A stretch of 64,000 bases of DNA from Lineus longissimus (GCF_910592395.1 NC_088312.1:14014001-14078000); one strand, 5' to 3'; shown: positions 1 through 11,865, numbered from the stretch's first letter. Program-made: numbers and translations. Notes: generated from the sequence alone by a model not told the origin.

Positions 1-676
1 TTATTAGACCTAACAAAACATCATACCTCACTGTTCTTTCATAGAATTCATGCATTAGGTAGCTTCATGGTAGTTATGGTTACAAGCAGGCATAGATATT
101 GATATATGTATATTAAAGACATCACTGACCCAATCTCTGAGATTTATGATACATCATTGGTAGGCCATGTTATTAACCCAATAATGTCTCAAAGAGCCTT
201 CAGGTAAACCAAACCACCTGGTACGCTTTACCTGATGACCACTGGTTCGCTCTTTGTTCATGGGGGCAGGTTAAGCGAACCAGTAGGTTTTTGATGACCT
301 CAATGTCAAATTAGCGAACCAAATAAATTCAAAACAGCTTGAAATGATGTTTAAACTGAAACTTAATCTTAAGAATATATTCATTCACATTGTTCTCTAG
401 TGATTCACATATCTGGTGGTTCACAGATTTCGTGTCTGTAGAAAAAATCAAAATTAGTGGGTTGCTCACCTTTCAGCAGCCTATTCTGCGCGCATAGAGC
501 AGTGCCATCTACCGGAATATCATAAAACAATCATTTGTAGTTCGACGATCTACCAAGAGATGGCATGGCGGTACTGTTCCATAGAAAATGAACCAGGGGC
601 TTGATAAGTTGATTGGTTCGCTTTGCCCATTGGTTCGGTTTGTCTGCATCTACATTGAACAAAAACGTCTTGTATG
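1..676. other. No gene seen; small inverted repeats
   Basis: I see no credible coding sequence. There is a 10-bp perfect inverted repeat, CTGGTTCGCT at 242-251 and AGCGAACCAG at 274-283. The word GGTTCG recurs near 619-648. This may be an old MITE, but no boundaries can be drawn. Confidence 0.4.
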
Positions 677-681
677 ATTAA

Positions 682-1433
682 GGTCGTTCGATAGTCAAGG
701 AGTTTTCCCCAGGGCAAGCACATTCTAAGCTACCGATTGGAGTGTAACATAATGAATCATAATTGCCGAGACTCTTTCCTCGGATTTTAGGCAGAGTGCA
801 ACCCTGAAATGTGACAGCAATCATGATCATAGGCCTGGGTTTTCAGTGGTCCGTTGATTTGTGCATAATATTTCGAAACGGACTCTAGTGGGCTCTTGCT
901 GTAAATAGTAAACAAACTGACGTGAATGATAAAGTTTCAAAATGACAAGCAGTTTTTCTCCACTTTTATGAAACATTTTTCAAATTTTAAAAATCGAAAT
1001 GTGCTGTTAACCAACTGGAGTTTGTCCGCATAACCGCGGATTTTGGGTTTTTCAAGTAGATTTCCGCGAAATTTCCGAAATAGAGAAATTATGCGGAGTA
1101 AAAGTTATACTTTAATGATTATACGCAAAATTAGAATTTGTTTTAAATAATCGGCGGATATACGGACATGCGCTAGGAATGGCTGCGTCTGCGAGTATGC
1201 TTCGATGCGACATAGAATGTTGACATAAATTGATCAAGTTGATTTTTTTACTTTTCCAAAAAAGTCATTTTTCTGGGTAATCCAGATATAGAATCCAGTT
1301 TATTAAGGGGAAAGTTCACTTAGATGCATCATACGTAACGTACCGTTACATAATTTTTAAAAATCAAATTATCAATGACTTATCACGAGTTGAAGTTGGG
1401 CAGTTTTGCGCCCGGCATGGATATAGATCGACC
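682..1433. mobile_element. TIR element, copy 1 (GGTCGATCTATA family)
   Basis: About 752 bp, similar along its whole length to 4388-5179. It starts GGTCGTTCGATAG and ends TATAGATCGACC. The second copy shows that the intact terminal inverted repeat is the 12-mer GGTCGATCTATA. It is flanked by ATTAA (677-681) and ATTAG (1434-1438), a likely 5-bp target duplication with one change. The flanking sequence on both sides belongs to the tandem repeat at 1434-1712, so the element landed inside that array. No transposase ORF is present, so it is non-autonomous. The superfamily is not assigned. Confidence 0.7.
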
Positions 1434-1712
1434 ATTAGGCTCAGAACAAATCCCGACCCCAAAAAGCAATGCACCGAAACTTGTGGTATGGTGAATCAAG
1501 GGCTCAGAACTAGCCCCGACCCGGAAAGGTTTTGAACCGAAAACTTGTTGTATGATTAAGGTTCGGAACAAATCCTGACCCCAAAAAGATTTTGCTCCAA
1601 ACTATTTGCATAATTAAGGCTCTTAATGAGGCCCAAAACAGAAGGTTTTTCACGAGAACTTGTTGTCTAATCAAGGCTCGGACGAGACTCGACCCAGAAC
1701 GTTTTTTCATCA
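1434..1712. repeat. Degenerate ~60-bp tandem repeat
   Basis: Four to five diverged units share AAGGCTC-GAACAAATCC-GACCC followed by a variable AACTTGTTGTATGATTAAGG-like stretch. Unit starts lie near 1436, 1498, 1557, 1617 and 1672. A partial unit continues left of the element at 682. Short ORFs on both strands here follow the repeat and are not genes. Confidence 0.6.
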
Positions 1713-1762
1713 ATTTGTTGCGTGTTCTTTATGTTGTTTGAGAGGGACAAAAGAGCTGAATT

Positions 1763-2014
1763 TTAATTACTCCAATACAAATTACCTTCCTTCCTGCAAA
1801 ATAGCTTTAGATTCCTTTCATAACGTGCGTGTTCAACCTCTTCACTTTTACATGGTAATTTGAACCAGCATTCGCCCTGTGGTCTCTGCATCCAAGATAT
1901 TACCGTGCAAGATATTGTGGACAGGCACAGCATCTTACATTCACTCAGGGTCTTTCGCCGCACTCTACCTTCAATGTTTTCCTCAGAACAGCAAAGTCCG
2001 CGTTTCTCCTCCAT
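1763..2014 (-). CDS. PAN/apple-like domain exon (partial)
   Basis: The 83-codon reading frame has cysteine spacing of the PAN/apple type: SECKMLCLSTISC, then W at about residue 40, then GECW. PAN domains are extracellular disulfide-bonded modules that bind proteins or sugars. It lies 1.8 kb downstream, on the same strand, of a second PAN-like exon at 3783-4086. The two could be exons of one secreted or membrane protein. No signal peptide or splice partner can be fixed, and a pseudogene is possible. The plus-strand reading is less plausible. Confidence 0.45.
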   Translation of the reverse strand: MEEKRGLCCSEENIEGRVRRKTLSECKMLCLSTISCTVISWMQRPQGECWFKLPCKSEEVEHARYERNLKLFCRKEGNLYWSN

Positions 2015-2179
2015 TTGTGGCTTTCCATTAGAAAAGGGGGCCTGACCTACATGTATTGAAGAAATGCAAAAACTAAAATAAGTGTGACTTTCATAGGCGC
2101 ACCAGAAAAGCGCATGATATCATGGTTACACTTTGTCAAGACCGCTGAACTTAGAGATGCTACTATTGAGAGAGGTTAA

Positions 2180-2441
2180 AGGCCATAACTCCAGGTATTT
2201 TGCCATTTTCTGCTGTAAGACGATTTCAAAAGTGTACCTAACACTTTATACAATACAGAAAACCCAATGCAATTAGCTCCATCCATTTTGAAGATATAGC
2301 CATTTATGTGTTTGACAACTTGATCACCTAATCAGGCTAGCAACTGGCTTGTTAGAGCCAGGCGGCGGGTTCAGCAAAAGTTGTGATGTAGATCAGGCTA
2401 TCTGTACATGTCATGCAATCATAAAAGCAGGAGTCGTGGCC
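2180..2441. mobile_element. MITE with TTAA target, internally deleted copy
   Basis: TTAA (2176-2179) precedes AGGCCATAACTCC. The other end reads GGAGTCGTGGCC followed by TTAA (2442-2445). The sequence is a shortened version of 5602-6176, lacking about 310 bp of its middle. TTAA duplication with an AGG start is the pattern of Kolobok and piggyBac elements; the AGG start fits Kolobok better (from memory). It ends 43 bp before the THAP ORF. Confidence 0.7.
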
Positions 2442-2484
2442 TTAATTAATTATGCACACCTGGAAGTAATGTGTTTCATTCACT

Positions 2485-2829
2485 ATGGTGTATTGTGTGG
2501 CTCCGAATTGTGTCAAGGATAGCACAAAGAACAATCGAATGACGGATGGGACCCATTTTCATGAATTTCCAAAGCCAGTTGAACGAGAGAGGAGGAAGCT
2601 GTGGATTCGGAAGTGCAAACGTTTGGAGTGTTGGAAGCCTGGGCCTTCGGCCAAACTTTGCAGTGATCACTTTCTCGATACAGATTATCACATGAAGCCG
2701 GATATCTGCATCCAACTGAATATTAAATGCCACTTGTTAAAAACAGCTGTTCCATCTGTATTCGATTTGACCAACCCCACTCACATGCGACAGCCTCCAA
2801 AGGAACGTTCGTTAGCCAAAAAAACGTAA
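2485..2829 (+). CDS. THAP-type zinc-finger protein, N-terminal part
   Basis: A 114-codon frame starting MVYCVAPNC contains a full-length THAP domain (about residues 1-93). C4 and C9 form the first zinc pair, an invariant-type W follows (KLWIRKC), C-x2-H-F occurs as CSDHF, and the domain closes with AVPSVF, the AVPxxF ending of THAP domains. THAP domains are C2CH zinc fingers that bind DNA and occur in host regulators and at the N-termini of P-element and Kolobok-type transposases. The frame stops 20 codons later. A GTAAAC just before the stop could be a splice donor. Adjacent TTAA-flanked MITEs suggest transposon origin, but a host gene is not excluded. Confidence 0.75.
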   Translation: MVYCVAPNCVKDSTKNNRMTDGTHFHEFPKPVERERRKLWIRKCKRLECWKPGPSAKLCSDHFLDTDYHMKPDICIQLNIKCHLLKTAVPSVFDLTNPTHMRQPPKERSLAKKT

Positions 2830-3782
2830 ACATCAAGAATTGAGTTGAACACTATTTCATGATTTATACACTGCTGATGCACACAACACTCATACTACCC
2901 AAATGGCACATGTCATCCACTGTACAGTGGCTACACAACCGTGTCAATTGCATTTAATGCCCGAGGCTGCTGAGGTCGGTTGTTATACATAATGTGTAGG
3001 CCCTATTGGGGCCTGTGATACCGCATAGTGTCTTCTTGTGTTCCAGCCATAGCAAGGTGACAGCGACACAGGTCAGTGTCAGTGACAGCCATGTCAGTGA
3101 CAGCTCTCACTCTCTGAACTGTATGCGGAAGCCATCTTGCTTTGTTCTGAATAGCCTGATCTACGTCATCAACAAATCCCTAGCGGCCACATGTGGAACT
3201 AATCTAAAGTTGTGTGTGGTGGGAAATTCAAATAGTTTAAAATTGAAAATTGAAATAACTAAATAATGACTTTACTATTAGAATTTTTTTAATGTCTGGG
3301 ATCTTGTTTTTTTAACCCTCAACATATTTCATGAGTATCAAGCATGTTTCAAACCTAGATATATGGCCTTTAAATGTAGATTTGTTTGCGTGTCGGAGCA
3401 GATCAATGCACACGGATGGGTGCTCCCGATCGGGGACTACAATCTTAGAAACACAGGTTTCTGAGCTGCTTTTGAAAACAAAAAAAATAGTTTTGCGGCC
3501 AACAAAAACAAATCATGCCCGAAAGGTTCGCCAGCGACCTGAAAAACGCTTAGATACTTTTGAGAATTCTAAAAATCATGAGGTATTTTAATATTGCCGG
3601 AAAAACCTCCACGAGGTGCAACATTTATATTGATGAGTGTACTAGTAAGGGGCAATCGGGCCATTAAGAACGTTTTGAGAGCTACGATGTACTATGAGAT
3701 GTACTAGGAAAGTGCGAATGAATCCCCCTATAGGAACGTCGAGAATATTTAGCCTAACTTCAATATAAAGATGAATGCTCAC
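2830..3782. other. No firm gene; possible exon traces
   Basis: Two plus-strand open stretches (3006-3266 and 3331-3591) have no recognisable domain. A TTGTGTTCCAG acceptor-like site lies near 3044. These could be downstream exons of the THAP gene, but nothing confirms it. Confidence 0.25.
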
Positions 3783-4086
3783 CCATCACAATCTTCTTTC
3801 TGAAAAGTCTCATGTCGGTATTTGGACATTCCGCCGTCTTGAAATTACATGATCTCATCGTGTAGCAGTAGCCAGAATTACCAGGAGACGTAGGCTCGAA
3901 TGTAAAAGTCCCACATTTTACGTTTCGAATGCAGACTTTGAGACATTGCTCCACCGAACTTCCACGGCTCAATTGACCAATGTTGCTACCGTAAATGCAA
4001 TCGCTACGATCATGATAAGTAAAACCGTTCTCCAGGGCAAAACTGTCGTATACATCTATCATAGCCTTCGTTGAAAGCAGATACAC
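3783..4086 (-). CDS. PAN/apple-like domain exon
   Basis: The frame contains a PAN/apple pattern: DCIYGSN, then SSVEQCLKVCIRNVKCGTF, then GYCYTMRSC, giving the expected alternating cysteines. The frame reaches a GTGAGC donor-like site on the minus strand at about 3782, directly after LFRKKIVM, which supports a real exon. The 5' boundary is unclear because another donor-like AGGTGAGT lies about 15 bases beyond the frame start. With 1763-2014 it may belong to one multi-PAN extracellular protein. Confidence 0.5.
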
Positions 4087-4387
4087 TCTAGACTCACCTT
4101 TCTAAGACCGGTTCATTAAAAATACTTTGAGGTATGTCCGCCCCCAGTCTGATATGCATTGAACAGCCTCGGCCCCTTCTTACTGATTGGCTCGCACTTG
4201 TTGGTATTCAGGTTGTGGTAAGTTGATGGACAGTGGTTGGCATTGGGAATGAACAGATCACTTGTGACCAAACCACTATAATACGTCTATGGTGTGGTCA
4301 ATTAGTTTCCCTGTCCATTAGCCTAGGTCTATTGAAAAAGAATCTTCAATACAAAAAAATACATTGATAATAAAGTAAATTCTTTAT

Positions 4388-5179
4388 GGTCGATCTATAG
4401 TCAAGGGGTTTTCCCCAGGGCAAGCAGATTCCAAGCTACCCATTGGAGTGTAACATAATGAATCATAATTGCCTGGATTCTGTTCGCTGATTTTAGGCAG
4501 AATCAGTGCTCGAGGAACTTTTATTGATGCCTAACTGCAACCCTAAAATGTGACTGCAATTATTGGCCTGGGTTTTCAATGATCCGCTGATTTGCACATA
4601 GTACATGTATTTCGAAACACACTTTAGTGGGCTCGTGTTGTAAATAGTAAACAAACCGAAGTGAATGATAAAGTTTCAAAATGACAAGCAGTTTTTCTCC
4701 ACTTTTATGAAACATTTTCAAATTTTGAAAATGGAAATGTGCTGTTAACCAACTGGAGCTTGTCCGTATAACCGCGGATTTCGAGTTTTTCAAGTAGACT
4801 TCCGCGAAATTTCCGAAATAGAGAGATTATGCGGAGTAAAAGCTATACTTTATTAATTATATGCATAATTATAATTTGTTTTAATAATCGGCGGATATAC
4901 GGACATGCGCTAGGAATGGCTGCGTCCTTTCCAACAGAGTATGCTTCGATGTGACATAGCATGTTGACATAAAATTGATCAAGTTGATTTTTTTACCTTC
5001 CCAAAAAAGTCATATTTCTGGGTAATCCAGAAATATGATCCAGTTATTCAGGGGGAAAATTCACTTAGATGCTTCAAACGTAAAGTACCGTACCATAATT
5101 TTTTTGAATCATTGTTATCAATGAATTATCACGAGTTGAAGTTGGGCCATTTTGCGCTACGCATGGGTATAGATCGACC
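4388..5179. mobile_element. TIR element, copy 2 (GGTCGATCTATA family)
   Basis: 792 bp with perfect 12-bp terminal inverted repeats GGTCGATCTATA / TATAGATCGACC. It aligns over its length with 682-1433, with scattered substitutions and small indels. No target duplication is evident (left flank TTTAT, right flank TCAAG). There is no transposase. A minus-strand open stretch inside (4560-4793) has no domain and is not conserved as a frame in copy 1. Confidence 0.75.
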
Positions 5180-5597
5180 TCAAGTGCCTGCCATCCTGAA
5201 TTCTAACTAGTAAGGTTAATGCAAGGCAATAGCATTCCGCGACGTTACTATTTATAGCTCACAAGGTCATTTGAATAAGATATTGATGACGTTTTAGTCA
5301 CGTGACAGTCGGACATCGACACTTATTTCTACGAATTTGAGCTTATTTCAAAGTCAATTATCTTTGACCCTGCATTGTTTTTAGCATGAATGATACCATA
5401 GAGTCAGAGAGAGAAATATTAAGAACAATTATGTAGTAATTCCAACACTCGGACATGTGCCAGATTGAATCTAACTGCCCTAGTAAGAAAGCCTGAATCC
5501 ATTACGAAAGCGCATGTTTGTCCGACATTGCCTGTAATTCAGCGATGGGGAAATAGAGGGCAGCAGCTGCAGTGACCTCATTATCGCGGAATGCTAT
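5180..5597. other. No gene seen
   Basis: Unannotated intergenic or intronic DNA between two mobile elements. I see no ORF, repeat or motif. Confidence 0.4.
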
Positions 5598-5601
5598 TTA
5601 A

Positions 5602-6176
5602 AGGCCATAACTCCAGGTATTTTGCCATTTTCTGCTGTAAGACGATTTCAAAAGTGCACCTAACACTTTATACAATACAGAAACCCATTGCAATTAGCTC
5701 CATCCATTTTGAAGATATAGCCATTCATGTGTTTGACAACTTGATTACCTACTCAGGCTAGCAACTGGCTTGTTAGAGCAAGGCGGCGGGTTCAGCAAAA
5801 GTTGTGATGTAGATCAGGCTATTGCCCTACTTGGGAGGACAAATATCAATGAATGCTTTTAAAATTGATATATGAAGTCTGTTTTTCATTGACATTCGAT
5901 ATACCCTATAATAAGGTAAGGTAATACAGACAAATTTATACCATTATAGTAAGAAATCAAACATCAGCCTGATCTATGTCAGTAAACTTGCCGCCTGACT
6001 TCACTTAGAAACCTAACCAAGGCTGTTACATAACATGTAAACAAAACAGTTAATCTTGCTTTATCTCTGGACTGGGTGCTTCAATTTTGGTCAAACTTGA
6101 TTTAATGCGGAGCTTTAAGTCTACTCTTTGAGGATCTGTACATGTCATGCAATCATAAAAGCAGGAGTCGTGGCCT
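5602..6176. mobile_element. MITE with perfect TTAA target duplication
   Basis: TTAA at 5598-5601 and 6177-6180 flank a 575-bp element. Its ends are AGGCCATAACTCC and, inverted, AGGCCACGACTCC (11 of 13 match). It is the full-length relative of 2180-2441. Its internal part also recurs inverted at 8978-9200. Non-autonomous; the ends resemble Kolobok-type elements. Confidence 0.75.
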
Positions 6177-6180
6177 TTAA

Positions 6181-6925
6181 TGGCATAACCATCTAACAAC
6201 TGGTCCAGGTCCTGTAACTATAGCTTGCCACCTGAGACTAAGTTAGCCTCATATACAGGTAATTAGTCCATAGTGTTTATAGTCTAAAAAGTCTGCCAAT
6301 TGGCGTGTTGTGCAAGCATACTATATTGCATTAACATGCCATGAATATATCTACCATCCTACTTCATATCGTGTAATCTAATCGCATGCAACTCACTTGT
6401 AAATATTGTATCTGCCTACTCAACGCAACTACAATTGTCCAACATCAGTAATACACTGTTCTCAGCGGTCAACGTACCTCTAATCTTCTCAGGTAATTTT
6501 CAAACATGTGACCCCATTATTTTATGCTACTGTAAATATTTTGATTGTTTGATTGTTTGATTGTTGTTGATATTTGCTCAAAAGTAATCATCATAAACTC
6601 TACCACTTCTATCACAAACTGTTACTTACATAACATTGTATTCATTATATCCACTGAACCTGTCTGTAATCAACGTTAAGACTCCTGAAAGGAATGTATG
6701 TAATTCGAAAGGGTCAGCAATAGACACTCTCTACTACTAACAACTGGTGTCGCCCACCCAATGGATGAGTTCACAACTCAGCTTACACACTGTGTTAGGT
6801 GTCAGTGTAACAGATATGTTAACATTATGTTAACCTAGACACCTAAAATTGTGGTTCAGGTTAACATCCTGTTCATCTTGGTGTTGAAATCATCTTGCTT
6901 CTTTCAATGACATACCACTGATAGT
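6181..6925. other. No gene seen
   Basis: AT-rich sequence with short GATTGTTT repeats near 6540-6565. No coding signal. Confidence 0.4.
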
Positions 6926-8492
6926 CCTGGCGCTGAGAGGGGTTTTGTGTGACCAAGAGAGGCCCGAAAAAACTCTTCAAATTATTAAAGTAGAGTATCA
7001 GGGTATTCAATTTTACGAGGGTAGAACTTCGTTGCCATGGTCACATTTTTGCAAATGGCGCCTGTTGTTGCCATGGTGACGTTTTTGGAGTCTTTCCCAA
7101 GATATTTATTTTGGTCTATCTCCCGAACGCCTGGGGCTAAATATGAAACCAAAAAGTCACCAAAAATTCCACTTCTGTGGCATATACTTGGCTTTTGATA
7201 GTTGTTTTTATCATAAAAGACATATACTTTTGCCTATTTTACTTCAGGGGGTAATGAGCTATCAAAGTAAAGTAGGCAAAATTATGTTGCCATGGTAACC
7301 GTACTGTAACAGACTCGCTTTCAATCAAGCGCATTTTCGCTAACTCAAAAAGAAAGAGAAGTTACGTCATCTACTTCAGTACAGACTTTAAAATCATTGG
7401 GTAAGCCCTTTATACGATTATTAGCGCCAAGTAAAAACTCATACATGTAAGTCACAGATTGTTTAACAATCATCGGAGCTTTAAAACTAAATTATGACAT
7501 ATATATCGAGAAAAATGCAAAAAAATATATAGTTTAGTCAGCTTACTTTCGAACTATTTTGATTTTTGTCGAAAACACGGAAAATGCACCAAAAACTTGA
7601 CTGTGAAACAGCTGATCACCTGGCCGATGCACTCCCAATGCAGTGGACGCCTACGCAGCCATTATGACGAAAATGCGTTTATGAAATACACCAATCTATT
7701 GAACGGTGCTAGAGGTTTCAGGAAGTCTTCACGGCATGTCCCAACTCGTGCAGGTGTTCGTTCAGTGATAGATAACGTGAGCAACAGGAATCCACAATTT
7801 TTTAGGAACTACGGTTAGGGGTAGTAAGGCGCATGAACACACTTCTAACTCCTGAAAGCTACCTTAAGATGAAATTAATATTATCGGTAGGGCCTCTTTT
7901 CAAAAGCAAATGATAAAGTAATACATAAACATTTTGGTGAAATGAAAAATGTGTCAAAAATGACGTAACTTTGATTGAGCGAAAAATGCGCTTGATTGAA
8001 AGCGAGCTTGTTACAGTATGGTTACCATGGCAACATAATTTTATTTAATTTACTTTGAGAGCTAATTACCCCCTGAAGTAAAATAGGCCAAAGTATATAT
8101 CTTTTATGATAATAACAACTATCAAAAGCCAACTATATGCTACAGAAGTGAAATTTTTGGTGACTTTTTGGTTTGACCTTGACCTTTCACAATGACCTTG
8201 ACCTTTAACGAGACTCTCATTAGCATATTTGAATAGAGGGAACCCAACAACATATATATCGACGTTTTGTTTTCATATTTAGCCCCAGGTGTTCGGGAGA
8301 TAGACCAAAATAAATATCTTGGGAAAGACTCCAAAAACGTCACCATGGCAACAACAGGCGCCATTTGCAAAAATGTGACCATGGCAACGAAGTTCTACCC
8401 TCGTAAAATTGAATACCCAGATACTCTACTTTAATAATTTGAAGAGTTTTTTCGGGCCTCTCTCGGTCACACGAAAACACCCTCAGCGCCTG
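6926..8492. mobile_element. Fold-back element with ~440-530 bp inverted arms
   Basis: The left arm (6926-7368) and right arm (7960-8492) are inverted copies that start CTGGCGCTGAG and end CTCAGCGCCTG. Both contain the landmark TGTGACCATGGCAACGAAG in one orientation or the other. The right arm carries about 100 extra bp (near 8165-8265) with repeated TGACCTTGACCTTT words. The 590-bp centre has one 73-codon frame with no recognisable domain. No target duplication could be read. Superfamily unknown. Confidence 0.7.
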
Positions 8493-8977
8493 GTATGAGG
8501 TTCGACAGATCTGTTTACATATCTGTTACAATAACTAGGAATGTGAACTCGGCACAAACATTGGTGTTGCATACATGTTATACTGGCATTAGTGTGACAG
8601 ATCTGTTGAAAACGAATATTTTCTTTTAAACTAAACAGATCTGTAACAGGGTATGTTGACTTAATCCCAGCAAACTGGAATCTGTTAAAGCATTTATATC
8701 ATTATTTGTATATTCTTAATGGATCTTTACAGTTTTTTGCCAAAAGTTTACTTTTTATCAATACAAAGAGTAACAGTTGCCTCTCTACGATAATTTCATC
8801 AATATCATTGATTTTAGAAAACTTCACTAACACTAACCACTAGAGGTTTAGCTGGTGTAACATCGTCATGAGTTCACAGCTCAGATATGTTAGCAGCCAT
8901 CTTCAAAAGCACATTTAGAGCAAGATGATGATTGAGCGCCAATATTCCTACTTTATTGATTGCATGACATGTACAAA
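8493..8977. other. No gene seen
   Basis: Contains repeated ACAGATCTGTT-like words near 8505-8650. No coding evidence. Confidence 0.35.
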
Positions 8978-9200
8978 ACCTCAGAGTCTGGATTTAAAGC
9001 TCCGCATCAAATCAAGTTTTATCAAAATTAAAGCACTCAGCTCAGAGATGCAGCAAATGAACTGCTTTGCTTACATGTTGTGTAACAGCCTTGGTTCGGT
9101 TTCTAATTGAAGTCAGGCGGCGAGTTTACTGACATAGTTCCGCCTGATGTTGGATTTCTTACCAAAAAATTGTCTGTATCACCTAATCTTATCATAAGGT
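8978..9200 (-). repeat. Inverted partial copy of the 5602-6176 MITE interior
   Basis: Reverse-complement similarity to about 5910-6133, including the AAAGCTCCGCAT and GTCAGGCGGC(G/A)AGTTTACTGACATAG landmarks. The ends with the TTAA sites are missing, so this is a fragment. Confidence 0.55.
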
Positions 9201-10392
9201 TTGTCGTCTGTTTGAATTAGAAATACAATATGACAGTGTTAAAGTATAGTATAAATTGATGCATTTGATACAGTTTTCTGTAAAAATAATTGTATTTGAA
9301 AAAAATAATTAAAGTTTTATAAATTTGCCTAAATTGTCTGTAAAACCTAAATTGGACTATGTGTGGGGGTATATGTTGTTTTTGGGATTGATTTAGTTCA
9401 TTAGCTCAAATAAAACTGTTTAGATGTGAGATTTGTCCATCTCGATTGAACAATGTTGAATGGCATCCAACGAAAATGCGGGACTTGGCCTGCATATCCA
9501 GAAACGGTGTTGGATCGGTGAGTCTAGAGTATGTAGCAAAATGACATCACTTGTAGCCATTTCATGAATGGTAAGCATACACAAACAAGGAACATATTCC
9601 ACTGTATTGGTGTCGTGCGACCATTCGACGATCGCCCCAGCCTCATTCTTGTGTACATCGGATCTCTTAGAAAGGACACCCCCCAATCAACTTTTTTATT
9701 AACCAATGTTTTCTGGTTTTCTTTCATTAGAATAGACATATCTTTGGAAAATACACTTTAAAATTCAAAATCCCGGATTATTCTCATTGCATTCCCTCAT
9801 TTTCTCATATTTGTAGCTGTTCGCACTGAGGTTCAGCACTCCATAAACATAACCGATGACATGGCCCCATCCTACAGGAACATTCATACACCGCAGAAAA
9901 GTAATGAGTATTTCGAGTGTTTATGCAGAGTCTTTCAAATAAATAATTTATTATCAATTTGTTTGAAAGACTCTGGTTTATGTAACGAGTGTCCACTATT
10001 GACACGTGTGTTTATCCAATTATGAGTCGTGGCCTATCACACAATCGGGGACCATTTCATTAGAGTCGGTCGGCTTGGATTTGGAATGGTGGTGGAAATG
10101 GCAAGAGGAAAAATGTAATAAAAACGCATTTCCATTGTTAATTATTGCAGCAGACCATGCTAGAATGTCTTCTAAACAATGGAGACAGATAATAGTGAAG
10201 CCAACCGGAGAAAATTGGTTAATAAAAAAGTTTATAATAGGGTATATATTTGAAAGACTTTGTTCAAATCAACTGTCAATGTTTCATTGTGTCGAGTAAT
10301 TAAGCCTATAAAGCACACAAAGATGGGTGTCATTTAGGCAATGGATACCTGATGGTGCTAGTGGAATTTGGCTCTTGCTCGAATTTGGCTCG
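9201..10392. other. No firm gene; one clear hairpin
   Basis: A 14-bp perfect inverted repeat, CAGAGTCTTTCAAA (9926-9939) and TTTGAAAGACTCTG (9962-9975), surrounds a 22-base loop. A minus-strand 88-codon frame (9420-9686) and a plus-strand 97-codon frame (10006-10299) show no domain. I do not call them as genes. Confidence 0.35.
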
Positions 10393-10401
10393 TATTATTA
10401 T

Positions 10402-10888
10402 GGTAACCGGAAAAACGCCGACCGACCGACCGACCGACCGACTGACCTGCCAACCTACTCATAAGTCGATGTGATATATCCAATCCACGATAGCAGGTCA
10501 TGTGAAATGAAATTGTAAACAAGCGCACGTGCGCTGGTCAAATGACAACAAATGCATGTTGCGCGTTGCAGTTCATGCATTGCATCGGTCGAGACACTCG
10601 AGTAGAAAAACTACAGTGCATATATTAGGCCCAAATCATATTTTTGTATCCACCGACCATGTAGACAAAGCATATCTTTAGCGTATCGTTATCATTTCCT
10701 TACCGCGTGGGCTCGTTTTCCAGGTATAATTGACTGGAGATGCTGCTGTCAGACACGTCGGACTCCATCACGTCCATTGCGCTGGGCACTACACAGATAC
10801 ATGTGCTATAGAGAAGCGAAAGGGATACTGCATATGACGGTAGGTTGGCAGGTCAGTCGGTCGGTCGGTCGGCGTTTTTCCGGTTACC
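10402..10888. mobile_element. Mutator-like MITE with 9-bp target duplication
   Basis: Perfect 9-bp direct repeat TATTATTAT at 10393-10401 and 10889-10897 flanks a 487-bp element. The TIRs begin GGTAACCGGAAAAACGCCGA and run about 55 bp. Each contains a short (GACC)n array, five to six units on the left and fewer on the right, followed by CTGACCTGCCAACCTAC. A 9-bp duplication is the hallmark of Mutator-type transposition. No transposase is present. Confidence 0.8.
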
Positions 10889-11059
10889 TATTATTATCGA
10901 ATTTTAACAAGATGAGCGGATCTCAGGTGATAAACCTTCAGATAATCTATATGATAAGATCAATTAGAGCATTTTAAACGATACGAGCTGGTTTCATTCC
11001 TGTCGTGAAAACATAGAGACAGTGATTGTTCCCGGTCACAACTATAGCAGTGTAGCAGT

Positions 11060-11865
11060 GTGGACACCGTCCACGTACATTTGCACGCAGGCCATTTACG
11101 TGACACTGTTGGTGGAGCATTTTATGGTGTACATCCTGATCGAATGCAAGGAGGCCTACCCACAGTCACGCCCATTCATACGCTAATTAGTTTGGATAGC
11201 TGCGACAATTTCAGGTGCGAAGGACCACCAAGCGGGCTGTGTCCGCACGCAGATGATCATCAGGACATTGTTCTCCGCCAAGGGGACTTCAAAACAGGAG
11301 ACAGTGAGCAAAGTACTTCTGCGGAACTACATGTAGAATCGTGTGTTGAATGCGTAAATACATTGGGAGAGTTGGTGCTTATCAATCCTGCCGACCTCCC
11401 ACGGGCTTTTGCAGAATCCGTAGACAATATTTTACAGTATGGTCTGGGTGATATCCTAACTACGCTTGAAAAACTTGACATAGAGACTCTGATATTAGTA
11501 GAAAAACTTTGTTCCAAAAATTTCAGGGTGTTGCCCCGTCACTAAGGGATCGGCGTTTCGTGAAACGGCATGTAAAAATAGTTAACAAGCGGGTCACCAA
11601 GGAGTTGGAAAGAACCTTGCAACCCGTGCAAACTGTCAACAAAACCTCGCAACAGACCCCGGATATTGCCGTGGATCCGGAGGTCGAGAAAGAACAGGGT
11701 AAAGTCAAGACTGCAAATGTGCAGGTCGAGAAAGAACTGGCCGAAGTTAAAAATGCAAATGCGCTAGTGTGTAAATGTGTCAGCGCAGGTGATAGGGTAC
11801 TGGTAACCGAAATACTACGGATAAGCCCCGTGACGCTAGTGATGATGGTAGCAGTGATACAGTAG
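11060..11865 (+). pseudogene. Unrecognised coding-like region, frame-shifted
   Basis: Two plus-strand frames overlap by 36 bases: 11060-11545 (161 codons) and 11509-11865 (118 codons), consistent with one reading frame broken by an indel. The first part is rich in D, L and C (ESCVECVNTLGEL). The second part is basic (RDRRFVKRHVKIVNKRV) and then has heptad-like EKEQGKVKTANVQVEKELAEV, a probable short coiled coil. That layout resembles transposon-encoded gag/ORF1-type proteins only in a general way. I do not recognise the family. Confidence 0.4.
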
